Source: Flammulina velutipes (Eukaryota; Basidiomycota; Agaricomycetes; Agaricales; Physalacriaceae). From it: a stretch of DNA of 64,000 nt. The translations under genes were made by a program, and so were the position numbers. Under the pieces are notes generated by a model that saw only the letters and a list, made by a program, of their open reading frames with translations, did no database searches and was not told the origin of the DNA. Positions 22,367 to 34,939 of this stretch are shown piece after piece. The stretch spans positions 2,232,001 to 2,296,000 of the forward strand of contig CM022370.1 of assembly GCA_011800155.1 (NCBI GenBank), written 5' to 3'. Every line of letters starts with the position of its first letter. Positions within the stretch are counted from its first letter, which is position 1.

Positions 22367-25300
22367 GAGATGGACGAAAAACGTACCCGTTATTCCCTGT
22401 CCTTGTCCTTGAAACAAGAGGCGGCATCGATGACCAATAGCAATGAATGAAATGATGAGAGAGGATGACGAAACAAAACAACGACTGAAAAGGTGCGAAA
22501 AGATTAGTGAACAACGACCTGTTCGGGTGGGTGAAGGGAAGACAGCAAGAAAGGAAGGAAAGGGCACGAACGAACGAAGCGTGCTGATTTATATAGGGCG
22601 AATGGCCGTGACTTCGTTCTCAGCTTCGCAGCTTCAGATAGGCTTTTAGGTTAGATTTGATGCAAGAGGGTGTCTGCCTCATGACTGAGAGTGGCGTAAA
22701 TAAGCAAATGGAGGCTCTAGCGTCTACTGAAGTGCTTCTCTGTACCATCACGTTGGGGGGAACGTGATGGGAAGAGGGCGCGAAGGTGATCCAAGGAACG
22801 CTTTTGAGATGATCATAAGAAACTGGATTGATATTCAGGTCGATATCAACCGCATGAGTGGCGCCAACTTATACCTCTTTGATCCGTTTCCAGGTGTTAT
22901 CGTCATTATCGTCAATACATTCGAAACACTTCGACGACAGAGAGAATTAGGGCGTCCTGAAGTTTATGTTCTTGCATAATACAAAGCTAACTTTCTCCAT
23001 ACTACGACATCGATTTACCAGTTTTGGGATTGAAACGCCTCTTCCGTCCACTGTGAAATGTACCCTTTGAACTAGATCCGAGGATCTTGATCAGACGAGC
23101 AATCTCTATGTGCGCCACATAAGAGCCGGCATCGGGATCCTTGCGCTTTGTGATGGCCTAGCGGACCTTAATGTTTTTCGAATCGCTGCGGGTGCAGCCA
23201 CCGAGCTCAGTCAAGCGTACAGAACGATGGGCTCCTGCTACCGAGTGATGCCTCTCCGAGAATTCATTATCATCTTCTGGGTTTATATAGCGTTTGTCAT
23301 CTTCAGCTATCCACATTCATATTGTAAATGGAAGATGTGTGTCCGTTATGTCGCAGATTAAATGCTACTTGAGACACCAAAAATGTTCTATTGCCTTCTA
23401 TCGGACTAGGCGCGTCAGGTCATTGCGCATCGTTAGTGGAAGATATCACTTACTAGACACGCCCCGACCACTAGTTATCGTTGTTCCCGATGTAGTACAT
23501 GATGCTCAGAAGTCTTGGCGTCCAGCTTCGGATATACAGCACCGCTGGGCTGAATTCTGACAAAAAACTCGTTACGTGCGATAACCTGGAAGATACCCTG
23601 TGAAATATTCTTGGATGGATGTTAACCTCCACCTTGGCCTCACTTAGGATACTTCCAGTTCGAAGGTTAACACAAGGGGTTGTAAGCGATAATTGCTGAT
23701 CCAGAGAGCCGTGGCAGCGAAAGTAAGGGGAACGGAGTTGTGGGATGCAGTGTTATAATGAACGTCGAAGAAATCTACTGCAGTAAACGGGAGTTTACCA
23801 GCACGTTCAATCTCTACGATACAACATTATACCGATTATAGATATGCGCCACCGTCAACTTGACAGTCTGGACAAACACCTCCTTCTCTGTTTCACGCAA
23901 TCCACACACAGCATATGTCAAGTAAGTCGATGTTTTGCAATGCCCTCTTTCTACGAGAAATGTGAGCGTGTAGACTCATAGTATCAATGGTGTGGTGCAT
24001 CGTTTTATTTGAATATTATTCGCAAGGCCCTTGTTCTGTCATGTTTGATTAGTCCAGTACGAATCGAGGAAGATACTTGACTGCATGAGGATATATCATT
24101 GACCTCCACGGTATAGTTGTGCGAGACTTACACGCACCAGGGAAAATAGCAAGCACTGTCATCGCAATCGATAAGCCCTTTGCAATATTCGCAACCTCGT
24201 TGATGTCCTTCACAACGGGGTCACTTTTGTAGCCGCTTTGGATCCACGCTACACGTAGGCTTCATGTGCCCAACGTGAAGATAGCAACTGGAGATTGTTT
24301 GGTGTGCTGTCGAAGCCGACCCCCAAGCCGACAAGTGCGGCGTGATAGACACTTTCCCCATGCATCAGTTAACGTTCGTGGTGTTTTCGCTTGGATTAGA
24401 AGCAAGCATAAGTGTGAGGAGGATCACAATCACACCCCCCCGTGTTCTTGTTCGGAGAACCAGGGCTGAGACCAGTTCTTGCTGATGCTGAAAGTGTCAA
24501 AGTTTGCATTGTTCACTCACCGGGATGTTTGGGTTATGGGAATGCCGACGCGCTGTGGGGAAGGTCATTGTCAATGTAATTAACTAGAAAATACGGCGTG
24601 AGTGATTCCCGTGAATATCACCGTCAGCGACGGCTGGTCGCATTTCAGACTTCAAGGCCTTGCCCCTGCAATATCAGAGGCACCAAGGAGCGCTAGGTTT
24701 TCTCCTTGTCAAGAAGCGGGAGCTTGTTTGTTAGAGATTACTCCCCATCTATCATTAGCCCTTTGGATAGAGTTCTGTGCCATGATTGACCGGTTTTCCG
24801 TCGTCAGACTACTAACCAGGATTTCCAGTCAGGTTAAAATCTGTTTGTAGGCGATCAGCTGGGGACGCGAGAGATTTTCATTCCCTGTACGACGCCAAAT
24901 GTCCCGCCACCCACTAATGGATATCATAAACTGGTTAACATCGCTCATTACTTCGATTGACACATACCTCCACCCGTAAAAGAGATCGTTATTCTGATGC
25001 ATTAGTAGCTTTGCTCGTCGGAGGTTGCAACTCTGAATTGCAACTTTCCAAGGGTTTGAGAGGGGAAGTCATGAGCAACGCCAAATTATGACCATCGTCC
25101 TGGATGAACTTCATTTAGGTGAGTGCCAGAGTACGAAGAATGAAACTAACCATGAGCCAGCCACCTGATGCTCCAATTGAAAGGCCGGACCCTAGGACAC
25201 AGCGTCGGGACAAAATCTATGGGGAGTAGACCTGAGGATATCCGAAGTGCAAGTAATTTCACAACAATGACGATACACTGAGCTGATGCTATAAAAAACC

Positions 25301-25601
25301 TGTATAAATAAAGGATAAAAACGATTGAGTCGAACTGAACCACGTACACATAGGTATATGCCGGAATACGGCGGACTTTGTTGGAAAATTCATCCAAGGA
25401 TGGTGCAACGTTTCTCGATGTAGCGAACTACTTCGAGAACACAATACCCTCCATATCCTTGGGTACATCACTGAGGGTGTTTAGCGCGTTCTTACTTGTA
25501 ATATGTTGTGATTCGTAATAGATTCAAACTAAATAGCGACTAGAAGGATGATTGAAGTCCAGACAGAGGAATTACACCACATTTATCCCTGCTATCTTAT
25601 T

Positions 25602-27191
25602 CTACAGCTGTTCTTCTTTGCGCATTTCACGCCTTCCAGCCGGCCAGAACGACTGCCTTCCCATTACCTCATCATCGGTCCAGGAGAAGAGGTAACGATG
25701 AACAACTTTGCTATCAAAGTTCATGGACCACCCGGCCCATTCCACAATGGCTCGAACAGACCGCCCAAGCATGTTCGCAAATTGTACAGCACCGCGCCGA
25801 ATGGAATGCCCTCCAAAGGCAAAGACGTTTCGAACCCCGATCTCGCTAAGCATCGAACGAAAGTACCCGATGAACTGCTTGTGGGACTATTAAGGGACTC
25901 TGCTTCAGTAAATGTTTTGCTGGAAATCGCGAGATGACATACTAGACGTCCTTTCGACATTACATCTATTTCCTTTCGGGCCGTCAACGGGCGGAAAATG
26001 AAGCCCCGCGTAAGGCCGCTGTGACGAAGCCACGCTGCCACTGCGCGGACAGGGCATAGGTGTCTGAGCTCGGGAGGGAATGCGTCGATAACAAATGGGA
26101 TCGTGTGTTCTAGAGGCAGAGGATGAGTCGATAACATCTGCGATAGTCCCCATGAGCTCCTCACTGCCTAATTGATCGTTTTTTCGGAAGCTCAGGTATA
26201 CTAAGATACAGAACAAGCCGGTCTCCGGATTGTCCTGGAACTCAATTTCATGGACTTGAAGGGTCAACACCTCGTCCAGTCGCAAAAAGAGTGCGAACGC
26301 TAGCGTGATTGCAGCATACATCATGAGTCGTGAGGTTTTGGTGCCAGTTTGGTCGTCTTGTGGCATTTTCAGATGTCTTTGATGCTCCTGGTACATCATG
26401 CGCATGTGTCGCTGTAGTGATAATGTTCAACAATGCTGTCAAAATGATAGCGCAAATCACACCTCAGTAACGGCCTGTGAACAGACGGCCTTTTCGCCAT
26501 AGACTTGAATCTGTAAGGCATCAGATAAAGACGCACAATAGTCAGATTGCATGCAACCTTGCGGCGTTTCAACCCCTGCATGTAGTTCGATAGCCTGACG
26601 GAAAGGGACGGATTACCGGTCCTGGCTTGATTGTGCCAGATTTCACGCCCTCGCCCGCCTTGCAGAGAGTACATCCGAGTGACGGCTGAGCGCATCTTCT
26701 CAGCAGTGGTCCAGCGGCGTGAAGCTGTTGTACGAACGACGCCTTTGTAATCCTTCACGTCGCATCTGTATTATCGTCAGCTTCGCACAGGTTGTTAGGG
26801 ACAAACGCACGCAGACATGATCCAGGCCATTTCCCAATAATCCATATCTTGGTGATATTCTTCGAGCTCGTACGGAACCTCGTCAGCGCGTATGAAGCCC
26901 TCCCGCCTGCAGAATTCGGTGAAGTGATTGACGTAGCTAAGAAAAGGTATAATTTTGATTAGTGAACACATCACTATTGAAGGCGGATGAGAGTCCTAAC
27001 CGGCGGTATGCATCTCGCGTCGATTTTGCTAGACAAGTGTCTGCCAGCTCATCGCAGGTTGACCAATTGACCGGACAGCCGTCTTCTTCTTCGTCTTCAT
27101 CTTCGTCGTCCTCGTCATCAAGGCAGCCATCTGCAGCATCAGCTTGCAAATCAAGATCGTCGTATGCGTAGAAGAAGTCCTCCCCGGACAT
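25602..27191 (-). mobile_element. Tyrosine-recombinase gene 1 (Crypton-like), apparently intact
   Basis: Several exons join into one tyrosine-recombinase protein. The start is probably the MSGEDFF codon at 27191; an alternative start at 27536 adds a Ser/Pro-rich leader. An acidic run (EDEDEEED, coded by a CTT/CGT-rich tract near 27080-27125) precedes a core-binding part (STRDAYRR, EKMRSAVTRMY, NPSLSVRLSNYMQGLKRRK). The catalytic part has the first Arg in LFLRLDEVLTLQ, HLCPVRAVAAWL, the His-x-x-Arg pair in GGHSIRRGA, GWS and a Tyr in VVHRYLFSW. Introns near 26105-26158 and 25866-25920 keep the frame open. Crypton-type elements and domesticated relatives are abundant in mushrooms; no terminal repeats are expected. 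Whether it still moves is unknown. Confidence 0.78.
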
Positions 27192-30100
27192 CGTCTCGGG
27201 GTTGAATGAGCCCAGTTCTAAGATACCGGGTTGAGCGCGAATGGATGTGGATCGTTGAGCGGTACGGGGTGCAGAGGCAGACGGTGGCGACCGGATGCCT
27301 GGCGAGGCGATGCTCTTGGAATGGCTTGCCGATTTAACGCGCCTTCTCTCCGGCGAAACATTTTCCGCGCATTCCGTCAAAGGCGCCGCAGCTCGTGAGG
27401 GCGAGGCCGCGATATGCAGCCTCGGAATCGGATTTGGTGAAGACCTGAGAGATCGCTCGAAGATGCCGTGAGCGAGGGCTGCCCATACGGGAAGGGAAAC
27501 GGTCAATGCCAGAAGATAAAGACGTCGAAGAAGCATGGATGCCAGACAGCTACGATGAGGGATGGCGGTACTTCAAGATAGTCAACAGCAGCATGCGACT
27601 CGCTATAAGTAAAGCGTCGAAGGGGGAGGAGCGTTTATTTGTCAGCGGCGTGAAACTTGGCAAGCTGTTATCCTCTGCGTTCAAAGTTTAGGGAATGGCA
27701 ACGACCAACACAGCTAATAGCATTCTGAGTCCCCGTCCCGCATTCAGTTGTTCGACCGAAGTGCGAATCTTACATCCAATAATCCTTGGGGACAGTATTT
27801 ATCTCACTAGGAACGATAATTAGAATCTTACGTGTCAATGCAATGAATTGCTTACCTGAAGGTGGAGAATCTGTTGTTGGTCGAGGTCAGACGACGAACC
27901 TGGTCAGGGGTCAAAGAAGACCAATGCTGGCCATGGAGTCGAAGCCCACCAAGCAGCCATACGCCGGTCGAGAAGGACGCTGTTTTCGAAACCTAACGTA
28001 GGCATCTTGTCCTCAATTAGATGCCTTGAGCACGATGGGCTAATGTTTGCGCTATTAGAGGTCACGTAGACTGAAACGTCTCTACCGTTGAGGTCGGTGT
28101 TCAACCTGCTACGGTGTTGCATATGCCTTTGAAACACTTGAGTATGTTAGCTCGGCACCCTAAGGCTGCCATCCTGCCATAACAGTCATTTGAGGCGAAG
28201 TTTGGACAAATAACTCGTGCGGTGTGCGAGTCAAACTATAGCAATATAGACAAAGTTCGTTGTCACGAAGTCAAAACTTCGCTTTTTACTTCTCGGGACA
28301 GAGTGTAAAAGAGAGAGAAGGGCAAACCAACGAACACTTTATTTGATTGCACCAAGGCTGCGACTGCATGGGTATGAGATAGAATCAACAGATGCGATCG
28401 ACGCAGCTCACCGCAAAGGTACCTAGCTATTAATCGTCGCTGCTATGGCGGAGCAGACAATTGTTGAGTGGTCATGGAGGCAGCGCGCAAGAAGAGAAAG
28501 TTTGACGTCATCGCAACCCAAACAGGAAGGTTGGCCGATGTTGTAGTCTTCGGGCACATCGGACATCATTCCATAGCGCAAAGCATTTTGGATCATGCGT
28601 GGTGTGAACACAGAGGTTTGTGTTACATATAGATAACTGTGCGCCCACTAAAATTACTTAAGTATGTAAGATTTCTGCCTCGTAACGTGTAGGGCCGCTG
28701 CCGGTAATGCACGTTACTCAAATATCCGCTGGTCCATGATATTCCAGCAGTAGCGTAGGGGGAGAGACGGAGATGATCAAGAGTTTCAATATACTCGAGA
28801 AAATAAACAACACGCTTCACCGAATCAAGAGACCAAAATGTGTCGACACGGTTGAGTGGCGGCACCTATAGATCGTTCAAAGATAGTTCGACCTCATAGT
28901 TAAATATAAATCATTATGCAATGGATAGAGTTACGACAACGACAGCAGGATAAATTAGACAGGTGAGTAACGTCAGCAGGGCAGCGAACACAGCTGAATC
29001 CGGTGACAACTCACTGAATGAATAGCGAGAGTGGAAATCCGAACACGTCTATTTTTCCTGCCTCCAGATGAACGATGTAACCACCCAAAAATTTCGCCTC
29101 CAAATTCCAATCCTCGTATTCCGTATGCGCGACGGGCGCATTTGAGAACGAGTTTAGAAATCTTCGCGTCATTTACGTATGTGTGGCCTCCCGGCATGGT
29201 CGTCGTCTAGAGGGTAACATGCAATGTAACCTTGAGATTGCCCAGGTGGAAAACAGGCGTCCATCTGGTTGATATTTTTGTCTTGTTCGATTCCGTCGCG
29301 CTGCTCGAAGGTTGTTGAGTCTAGTTGGCTCATGGAAATATTAGTGATTTCAGGGATTCGCCTTCCGTCCTACTCCTTTTATCTTTTGGGATGATTATAT
29401 TTCACCGACAAGCTCGACGAGATGAGGTGCGAGAGCCTACTTGCTTCGACAGAAATCTAAATTGTAACGTCACGGAGAGGGATGAATCATGTCCAATCAC
29501 TTATATCTAGCGGCCGAATGAGTTTTCGAGGGGATATAGCAGCCTAGGAACTTACGCGTAGTTGCGAGAGGGCAAGATGGCGAAATGGAAAACTCGGTTG
29601 GCGAAGCCGGTCGGACCGAAGTTCCCACAGTGCTGTTTGTGGCGTGCGTATAATCCTCTAAGTAACAACCGCGTTAGTTACTCCATTCAACTTTCTGGAA
29701 GCCTAAATACTGTTTAAGCTGCCACCAACCTGAGGTAATAGCATACTCCCTCAGTCTAAGATGTTTGCACGTACTAGATTATTCGTGGCGTTGAATTTTA
29801 CTTTTTAAACAGGCTGAGAAGAAACGGTGATCCAAAGAGCTTGGGCGAGCGGTGTGAAACACGCATATCAGGTCGGTAATATCAACCTTTCATTGTACGT
29901 ATGCCGGCGTGAAGTCATGTTTGCTGAACTTGTAGCGCCCAAGCAATCTCCCAGCACTGGCATCCACGCGCGGTATGGGGCGTCATATAAACGAGCTACA
30001 GTCAAAGACGTGGCTGCAGTAGACTCTGAATCAACTGAACCCTCTCAAAGGAATCAGATCAAGCTGAAAGTTCGCCAGACCCAGAATTCCAGACACTAGC

Positions 30101-30359
30101 TGTGGCTGTTGCTACGGCAGATAAACTATGCAGTGTGAACCGAAGCACGGATTCCTTTAGCATTGCGCTCACCAAACCTAAGCCCAGAGCCAAGCACAGC
30201 GACACACAGTGATTTTTGGGAGATATAGACGGCGATTGAAAGCCAAGCTGGCCACCGCTCAATTTCACCTGTGAGCAATTACAATTTTCTGACCCTCGAC
30301 CATCGTCCATAGTTTAAAAGAATTGAATTATTTTATAGACATGTTGAAGAACATGTCAC
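27192..30359. other. Gene-poor stretch between two recombinase genes
   Basis: The first 345 bases may be the 5' coding part or leader of recombinase gene 1 on the minus strand. The rest holds only frames of under 95 codons without recognisable motifs. Nothing else is seen. Confidence 0.45.
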
Positions 30360-32035
30360 CTATGCGCAGTGGCATGAGCGATTACATGCAAAACACCTCA
30401 TAGCAGGTGCCCGGTCAAAGTTAAAGAAATCGCCCCGGCTCAATGTTGCCCCATCGTTGATAGAAATTAAGTACTTGACGATAGTCAAGTGTGAAAAGTC
30501 ACTTGACCACCCACCATACTCACAAATTTGACGTAGTGGCCATCGCAAATCAGCAGATAACCATTGAGTGCCACCTCGACGAAATGAATGAGTCGCAAAG
30601 GAGTAGACATCATCGATTCCAATGTCATCCAGATTGTTGCGGAAGTATTGGCAAAAAGACTGAGCTCCCTGTGTTCTTATGAATAGTGTGAACTCGTGGT
30701 GCGAACCTACATACCAGGCTCCGTTTACTCATCATCAACGGTTCGTGATATTTATCCATCGGGCGGAAAAGAGGCCCGCTCTGAATGCCTGAATCCTTCA
30801 ACCATTTTATTACCGCTCGTACCGGACACAGGTGGCTCATGCTTTCCGGAAATCGGCGTATGATGAAGGGTTTTATGTCTGTTGAATGATTGAGCATTAT
30901 CGCTCTATGAGTTCGAGTGTTGCGAACTTACTTCCAAGTTGATGTGTTTTACGGAATAGGAGCGTAATAATCAGGATAGGAATCCCCAGTTCGTCGATTT
31001 CGATTTTGATGTCTTGAACTTGTATCCTCAGAACCTCGTCGATTCTGAGAAGGCAGACAAACGCAAGGCAGTATATGGCGTGTAGACATCGACGCAGCTT
31101 GGGGCCGCACCAATCAGTGTCGGGCGCCGTCGATATACACGCTATGTTCCATAGGTATAGTTGCCGAATCATATCCTATGCGAGCGGTCGGCAAAAAAAA
31201 AACAGAACATATCTGGACACGCACTGCTGAGATTGCCCTGGAGCTAGTAGCAACCTCCCCATGGATTTGGACCTTGCGATAATCAGAAACCACGACCACC
31301 GTTGAAGCTATGTGTATTACCTTGCGCCGATGAAGACCACGAAAGTATCGTGCGAGCACTAGCGACAGAGAAGGGTTTCCCAGGCCACTTTTAGCGTCCC
31401 AACTGATGCTTCCTTTTGCACCGTCAATGCCGAATCCCATTGAAACAGCAGATCGCATTTTTGACGCCTTCGACCAAGAAGCAATAGGGCCTACATGAGG
31501 TCTTCCATGTCGATCTTGCCCATCACATCTATAGTGCGAATTTATGAGCTATATCCCGGGGCAAAAAAAATCTTACTCGGCCATAACCCAAGCGATAATC
31601 CACAAGTCAGTCTCAGGATCCAGCTTTGTAATCTTGTAAATGTTCGCTCCAGGGGCTATGAATTTTTCTTCAATACAGTATTTGTTGAATGTTATCATCA
31701 AGCTATCGCTCTGCATCAGAACGGCGAGCTAAGTTGAAGACAACGAGAACGTACCTCCTATAGGCTGCGTCAGTCCTGTCCTTGACGGCCTTGGAGGCTG
31801 CAGACAGGATGCGGGAAACAGATTGTTGACCAAGCCCGCGTTGAGCTGTCATTTCAGTTTCTTGAATATCCAACGTTGGTTCCTCTGCCTCTTGTATGTC
31901 GAGCAAAGCCACTGATCCAATGAACTCCTTCACCTCATCGACGTCGTCGAGAAGCTCCTCGCTCTCAGTCCCCTCTGTATCATTCAGAATGGCAGAAAGA
32001 AAGAATCGCGAGGAGACTTTTGGAGGGGACGACAT
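30360..32035 (-). mobile_element. Tyrosine-recombinase gene 2 (Crypton-like), apparently intact
   Basis: A paralog of the gene at 25.6-27.2 kb on the same strand, clearly diverged in protein. The ATG at 32035 begins a Ser/Glu/Asp-rich region (ESEELLDDVDEVKEF). After introns the core reads KMRSAVSMG, NPSLSLVLARYFRGLHRRK. The catalytic part has Arg in LLRIDEVLRIQ, HLCPVRAVIKWL, His-x-x-Arg in ATHSFRRGG, GGW and the candidate nucleophile Tyr in IVKYLISIND. Introns near 30895-30948 and 30667-30715 restore one open frame to the stop at 30360-30362. The Cys-rich end (MRCFACNRSCHCA) is unusual. All R, H, R and Y positions are kept. Confidence 0.78.
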
Positions 32036-33953
32036 AGGGGGAAGAGGTGGTGGGAGGAGGAGAAAAAGATATGTGTGACATTGATAGGAGTCGTGCGCCA
32101 CGATCGTCGATGCTGCCGTGCAAAAAAAGTGACGGATTGAGTAGTACCCCCCGAGACGGTACAGTATTAATGAGAAGCGTACCAATTGCGCTGCCTTCCG
32201 CTTTTCTACTTCACCATAGCGCAAGGCTGAGCGTTTTATATCGGTGGAGACCGCAACTTGATTACAAGAACATATGGGGGGTCAAATTGGTGCGTTTGGG
32301 GCGAGGTGTGCTCCTTTTAATGACATGAACGACCATCTGGTACGGTTGGAAGGCGCCGATTGGGCGCCTTGTTGAACTTGCATTCAGAATATACCTCGTT
32401 TTCTATCAGAGACTGCATCTCAGCCAGTCATACAAGACATGCAGGTCACGGATGGGAGGCCCTAGCGCCATCGGTCTGATAGCTACTAGGCTTGTAACTG
32501 AATCAACAGTGATCAAACATTAGAAGTAATGGACTTACACACCTAGTAACAGTACCGCCTCAGCTTAGCACCCAGTCGATGTTTGTGTGGGATATTGCAC
32601 CTGCTCCATGTCGTAACCTGTTGAGAATCGCATTTTGTTCATAGGACATATGCCAAAATGAGTTGTATTGACCAGGTGAATCTGTACAAGCGGCTGAGGT
32701 ATTGCATAGCGATATATCTAGATAATCATGCAGGTGCGCTGCTTTTGCCTCGTATGCCTCGTATGCCTGGGTAGGGGACATAGGTGATGATGTAATGGCT
32801 TGCGTTTTCGCATCGCGACCTGTAGATGAAGCTTCGAACCTAGGTGAAAAGTCAGCGCCAAGGCAGCACATCAGGGTGCTCTACGAACACCTCTCTTTTC
32901 CATTTGACGGGAGGCTTGATATAACTCTACCATCTAGGGAGACCTTAGAGAGAGCCACAGAGAACAGTGTTAATATACCTGAGTTCTCAAGGACCGATCC
33001 GCCAAGTTACGAGCCTGCCTAAGCTTATACGACACCCCCAGGATGTCGGCGGGAACATGATTGAGCTGAATTGCGATGCTGGAGCGATGGAGGTGAGCGT
33101 TATGTTGGCCAGTTGTGTGCTTTAGTTACAAATAGCGCTGCTGGGCGTCGACGACGGGTGATAATGCCTGGGTCAAGATGTTGGACATTGGAAAAGAATA
33201 AAAGGGTCATGTGATGCAGGTGGCAATTTCTCACGTCTTTGTCCGATGTGCCCGAAGGCTGCAACATTCCTCATCCTGCTTTCCCGCACTTAGGAGCTTG
33301 TTGACGGTGCTCTCCTGGTGTTTTGAATAATCTTGCTGTCACCCAGTACGTACCATCTTGTGCGCATCCCGCCTTATATATTCAAAAAATTCTTACAAGT
33401 TGATGCAGGCTTCATGTAAGTGGCGTCATATGGAAGAATTCAGCTTAGGACGGAGATATATCATACATACAAGTAGTAAGTAAAAACCTTATGCTATAAA
33501 TTTGCCCCTCTTGTTGGATACACTTTGAGACCTGCCCTTGTTGAGGCTGTGATGAAGTGCTCGAGCGTCGGTTCGTTCGCGCTTCAATAATCTAAGAAAT
33601 GCATCACCCTCCTCCGGAAGGAGAAGGCTCTTCAGCTTGCTCTCAGACGGGTGCAGCATTTACAGCTGGCGCCAATATTTGCCAAAGAAGAATTGTATAC
33701 ATATTCAACAGAGACGGGTTATACACGCCATAGCAATGAAAATGGAAATACCTAAAAGCAGGCCTCATGGTCGTCGTCCCAGCTGCTGCATGGTTCATAA
33801 CCCTTCTTGAGCTCATTCTTGATAGCCTGCGCCTGATATTCATTATCGAAGACTAGGATATCGCTGCCTTGCTCAACGCTCGCTCCCCTGGCCATCATGC
33901 TGAGGGGTATGATTAACACTCCTGGTCGAAAATGAATGAAGAACGAAGGCTTA
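32036..33953. other. Gene-poor stretch, nothing recognised
   Basis: Short frames only. A 103-codon minus frame at 32560-32871 and a Glu/Lys-rich minus frame at 33752-33970 (EYQAQAIKNELKKGYE) have no family I recognise. The latter might be a 3' exon of the next gene upstream on the minus strand. Confidence 0.45.
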
Positions 33954-34939
33954 CTATGATGTGTAAACATCGATGGGGTACGATTGTACGACGTACCAGA
34001 ACGAGAGAGGTTCCTCGACTTCAGTCACTTTGGCACATCGATGCCCTTTGTGTTTCGAAGGCGGACGTATCAAGTTGGTCTTCCCACGACTGGAGGGGAA
34101 GGAAGATGTCTTAAGGTGCTCTGGGCCGGCGCAAGCCCTCGCGGACGTCATGGGCATCTTCGAATGCCCAACACTTGCAGCAGCTCTGGGTTTTCTAGGG
34201 CTTGCCGCGGTTGAAGATAACTGCGACTCTGAGCTGCTAGGTGTAGAAACGGGAATGCAGGCGGCATCGACAGGAGATCTTTTGAGCTTTGAAGGGGAGC
34301 CATCCCGTTTCGACGAAGATATTATTTTGGAGGGTGGAAGCCCAGGGTGTTGAGACGACCAGCAAGGTTTCGGTGACCGGGTGGTGTCAAGCATGGTCTC
34401 GAAGGGGACATGGTTGTTTGGATTGATGGGAAGGTTTGGCCCGCCAACGCGTCCCTCTGCATATGCGCGATCCCACGATGCAAAAGCTTCATCTTTCGAG
34501 GCAGCTGACTGGCACAACCCTCCCAGGAAGTTAGCGGTGGAGCTTCTGACATCAGTTCTAGTCGCGTTAATGAGGGACCAAGCATTCGAAACAAGGCGAC
34601 TCACTCGTTGGAAAAAACGCCACAGACTTTCCCCCTTAGAACCAACCAGTGAACCTCATGGATGTTTGGCCCGTCTCGTTTGCTTTTTCGAATCTTGTCA
34701 TTGAACTTGGCCGTCGCTGGATTCTCTGCGAATCCGTTGGGAGCGATAGGGTACATACGGCCTTCTGGCTCGGTTCCCTCGCCACAAGCCAGCGAGGAAC
34801 GGGCTGCGGTGGTGGTGGAAGGCGGTGTGTCTGCAAGCGACATTCTAGCCAGAAACGAAGAATCGACAATTAGCTCACCCATATCTAGCGAGGATTCCGA
34901 GGCATATACATCCGAATCTGAGGGGTTGACGGAACTCAT
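33954..34939 (-). CDS. Possible RNase H1 N-terminal-domain-like protein
   Basis: The ATG at 34939 begins a Ser/Asp-rich acidic region. It leads to VHWLVLRGKVCGVFSN, then after an intron (GTGAGT near 34609) LCQSAASKDEAFASWDRAYAEGRV. A V-x-x-G-x-x-x-GVF strand followed by a Lys-x-x-Ala helix resembles the small RNase H1 N-terminal (hybrid-binding) domain that many mushroom hypothetical proteins carry. No RNase H catalytic domain follows; the rest is Ser/Pro/Lys-rich and basic. A donor-like GTACGT near the 3' end suggests a further exon may exist beyond 33954. The domain call is tentative. Confidence 0.45.

Larger units (their letters stand above)
21661..25601. other. Gene-poor stretch of the accessory island
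   Basis: Nearly 4 kb with only short frames (under 125 codons) and no recognisable protein, tRNA or clear terminal repeat. It carries an 11-base G run and a short imperfect tandem repeat (listed separately). Such a stretch is consistent with decayed mobile DNA, but I could not match it to an element. Confidence 0.5.

Noticed and set aside
33973..34353. Plus-strand frame with RCPLCFEGG, reminiscent of the Cys cluster of KDZ transposase-linked proteins
   Set aside because: It lies antisense to a longer and better frame, no other KDZ landmark is present in any frame, and the Cys motif is too short to carry a call.
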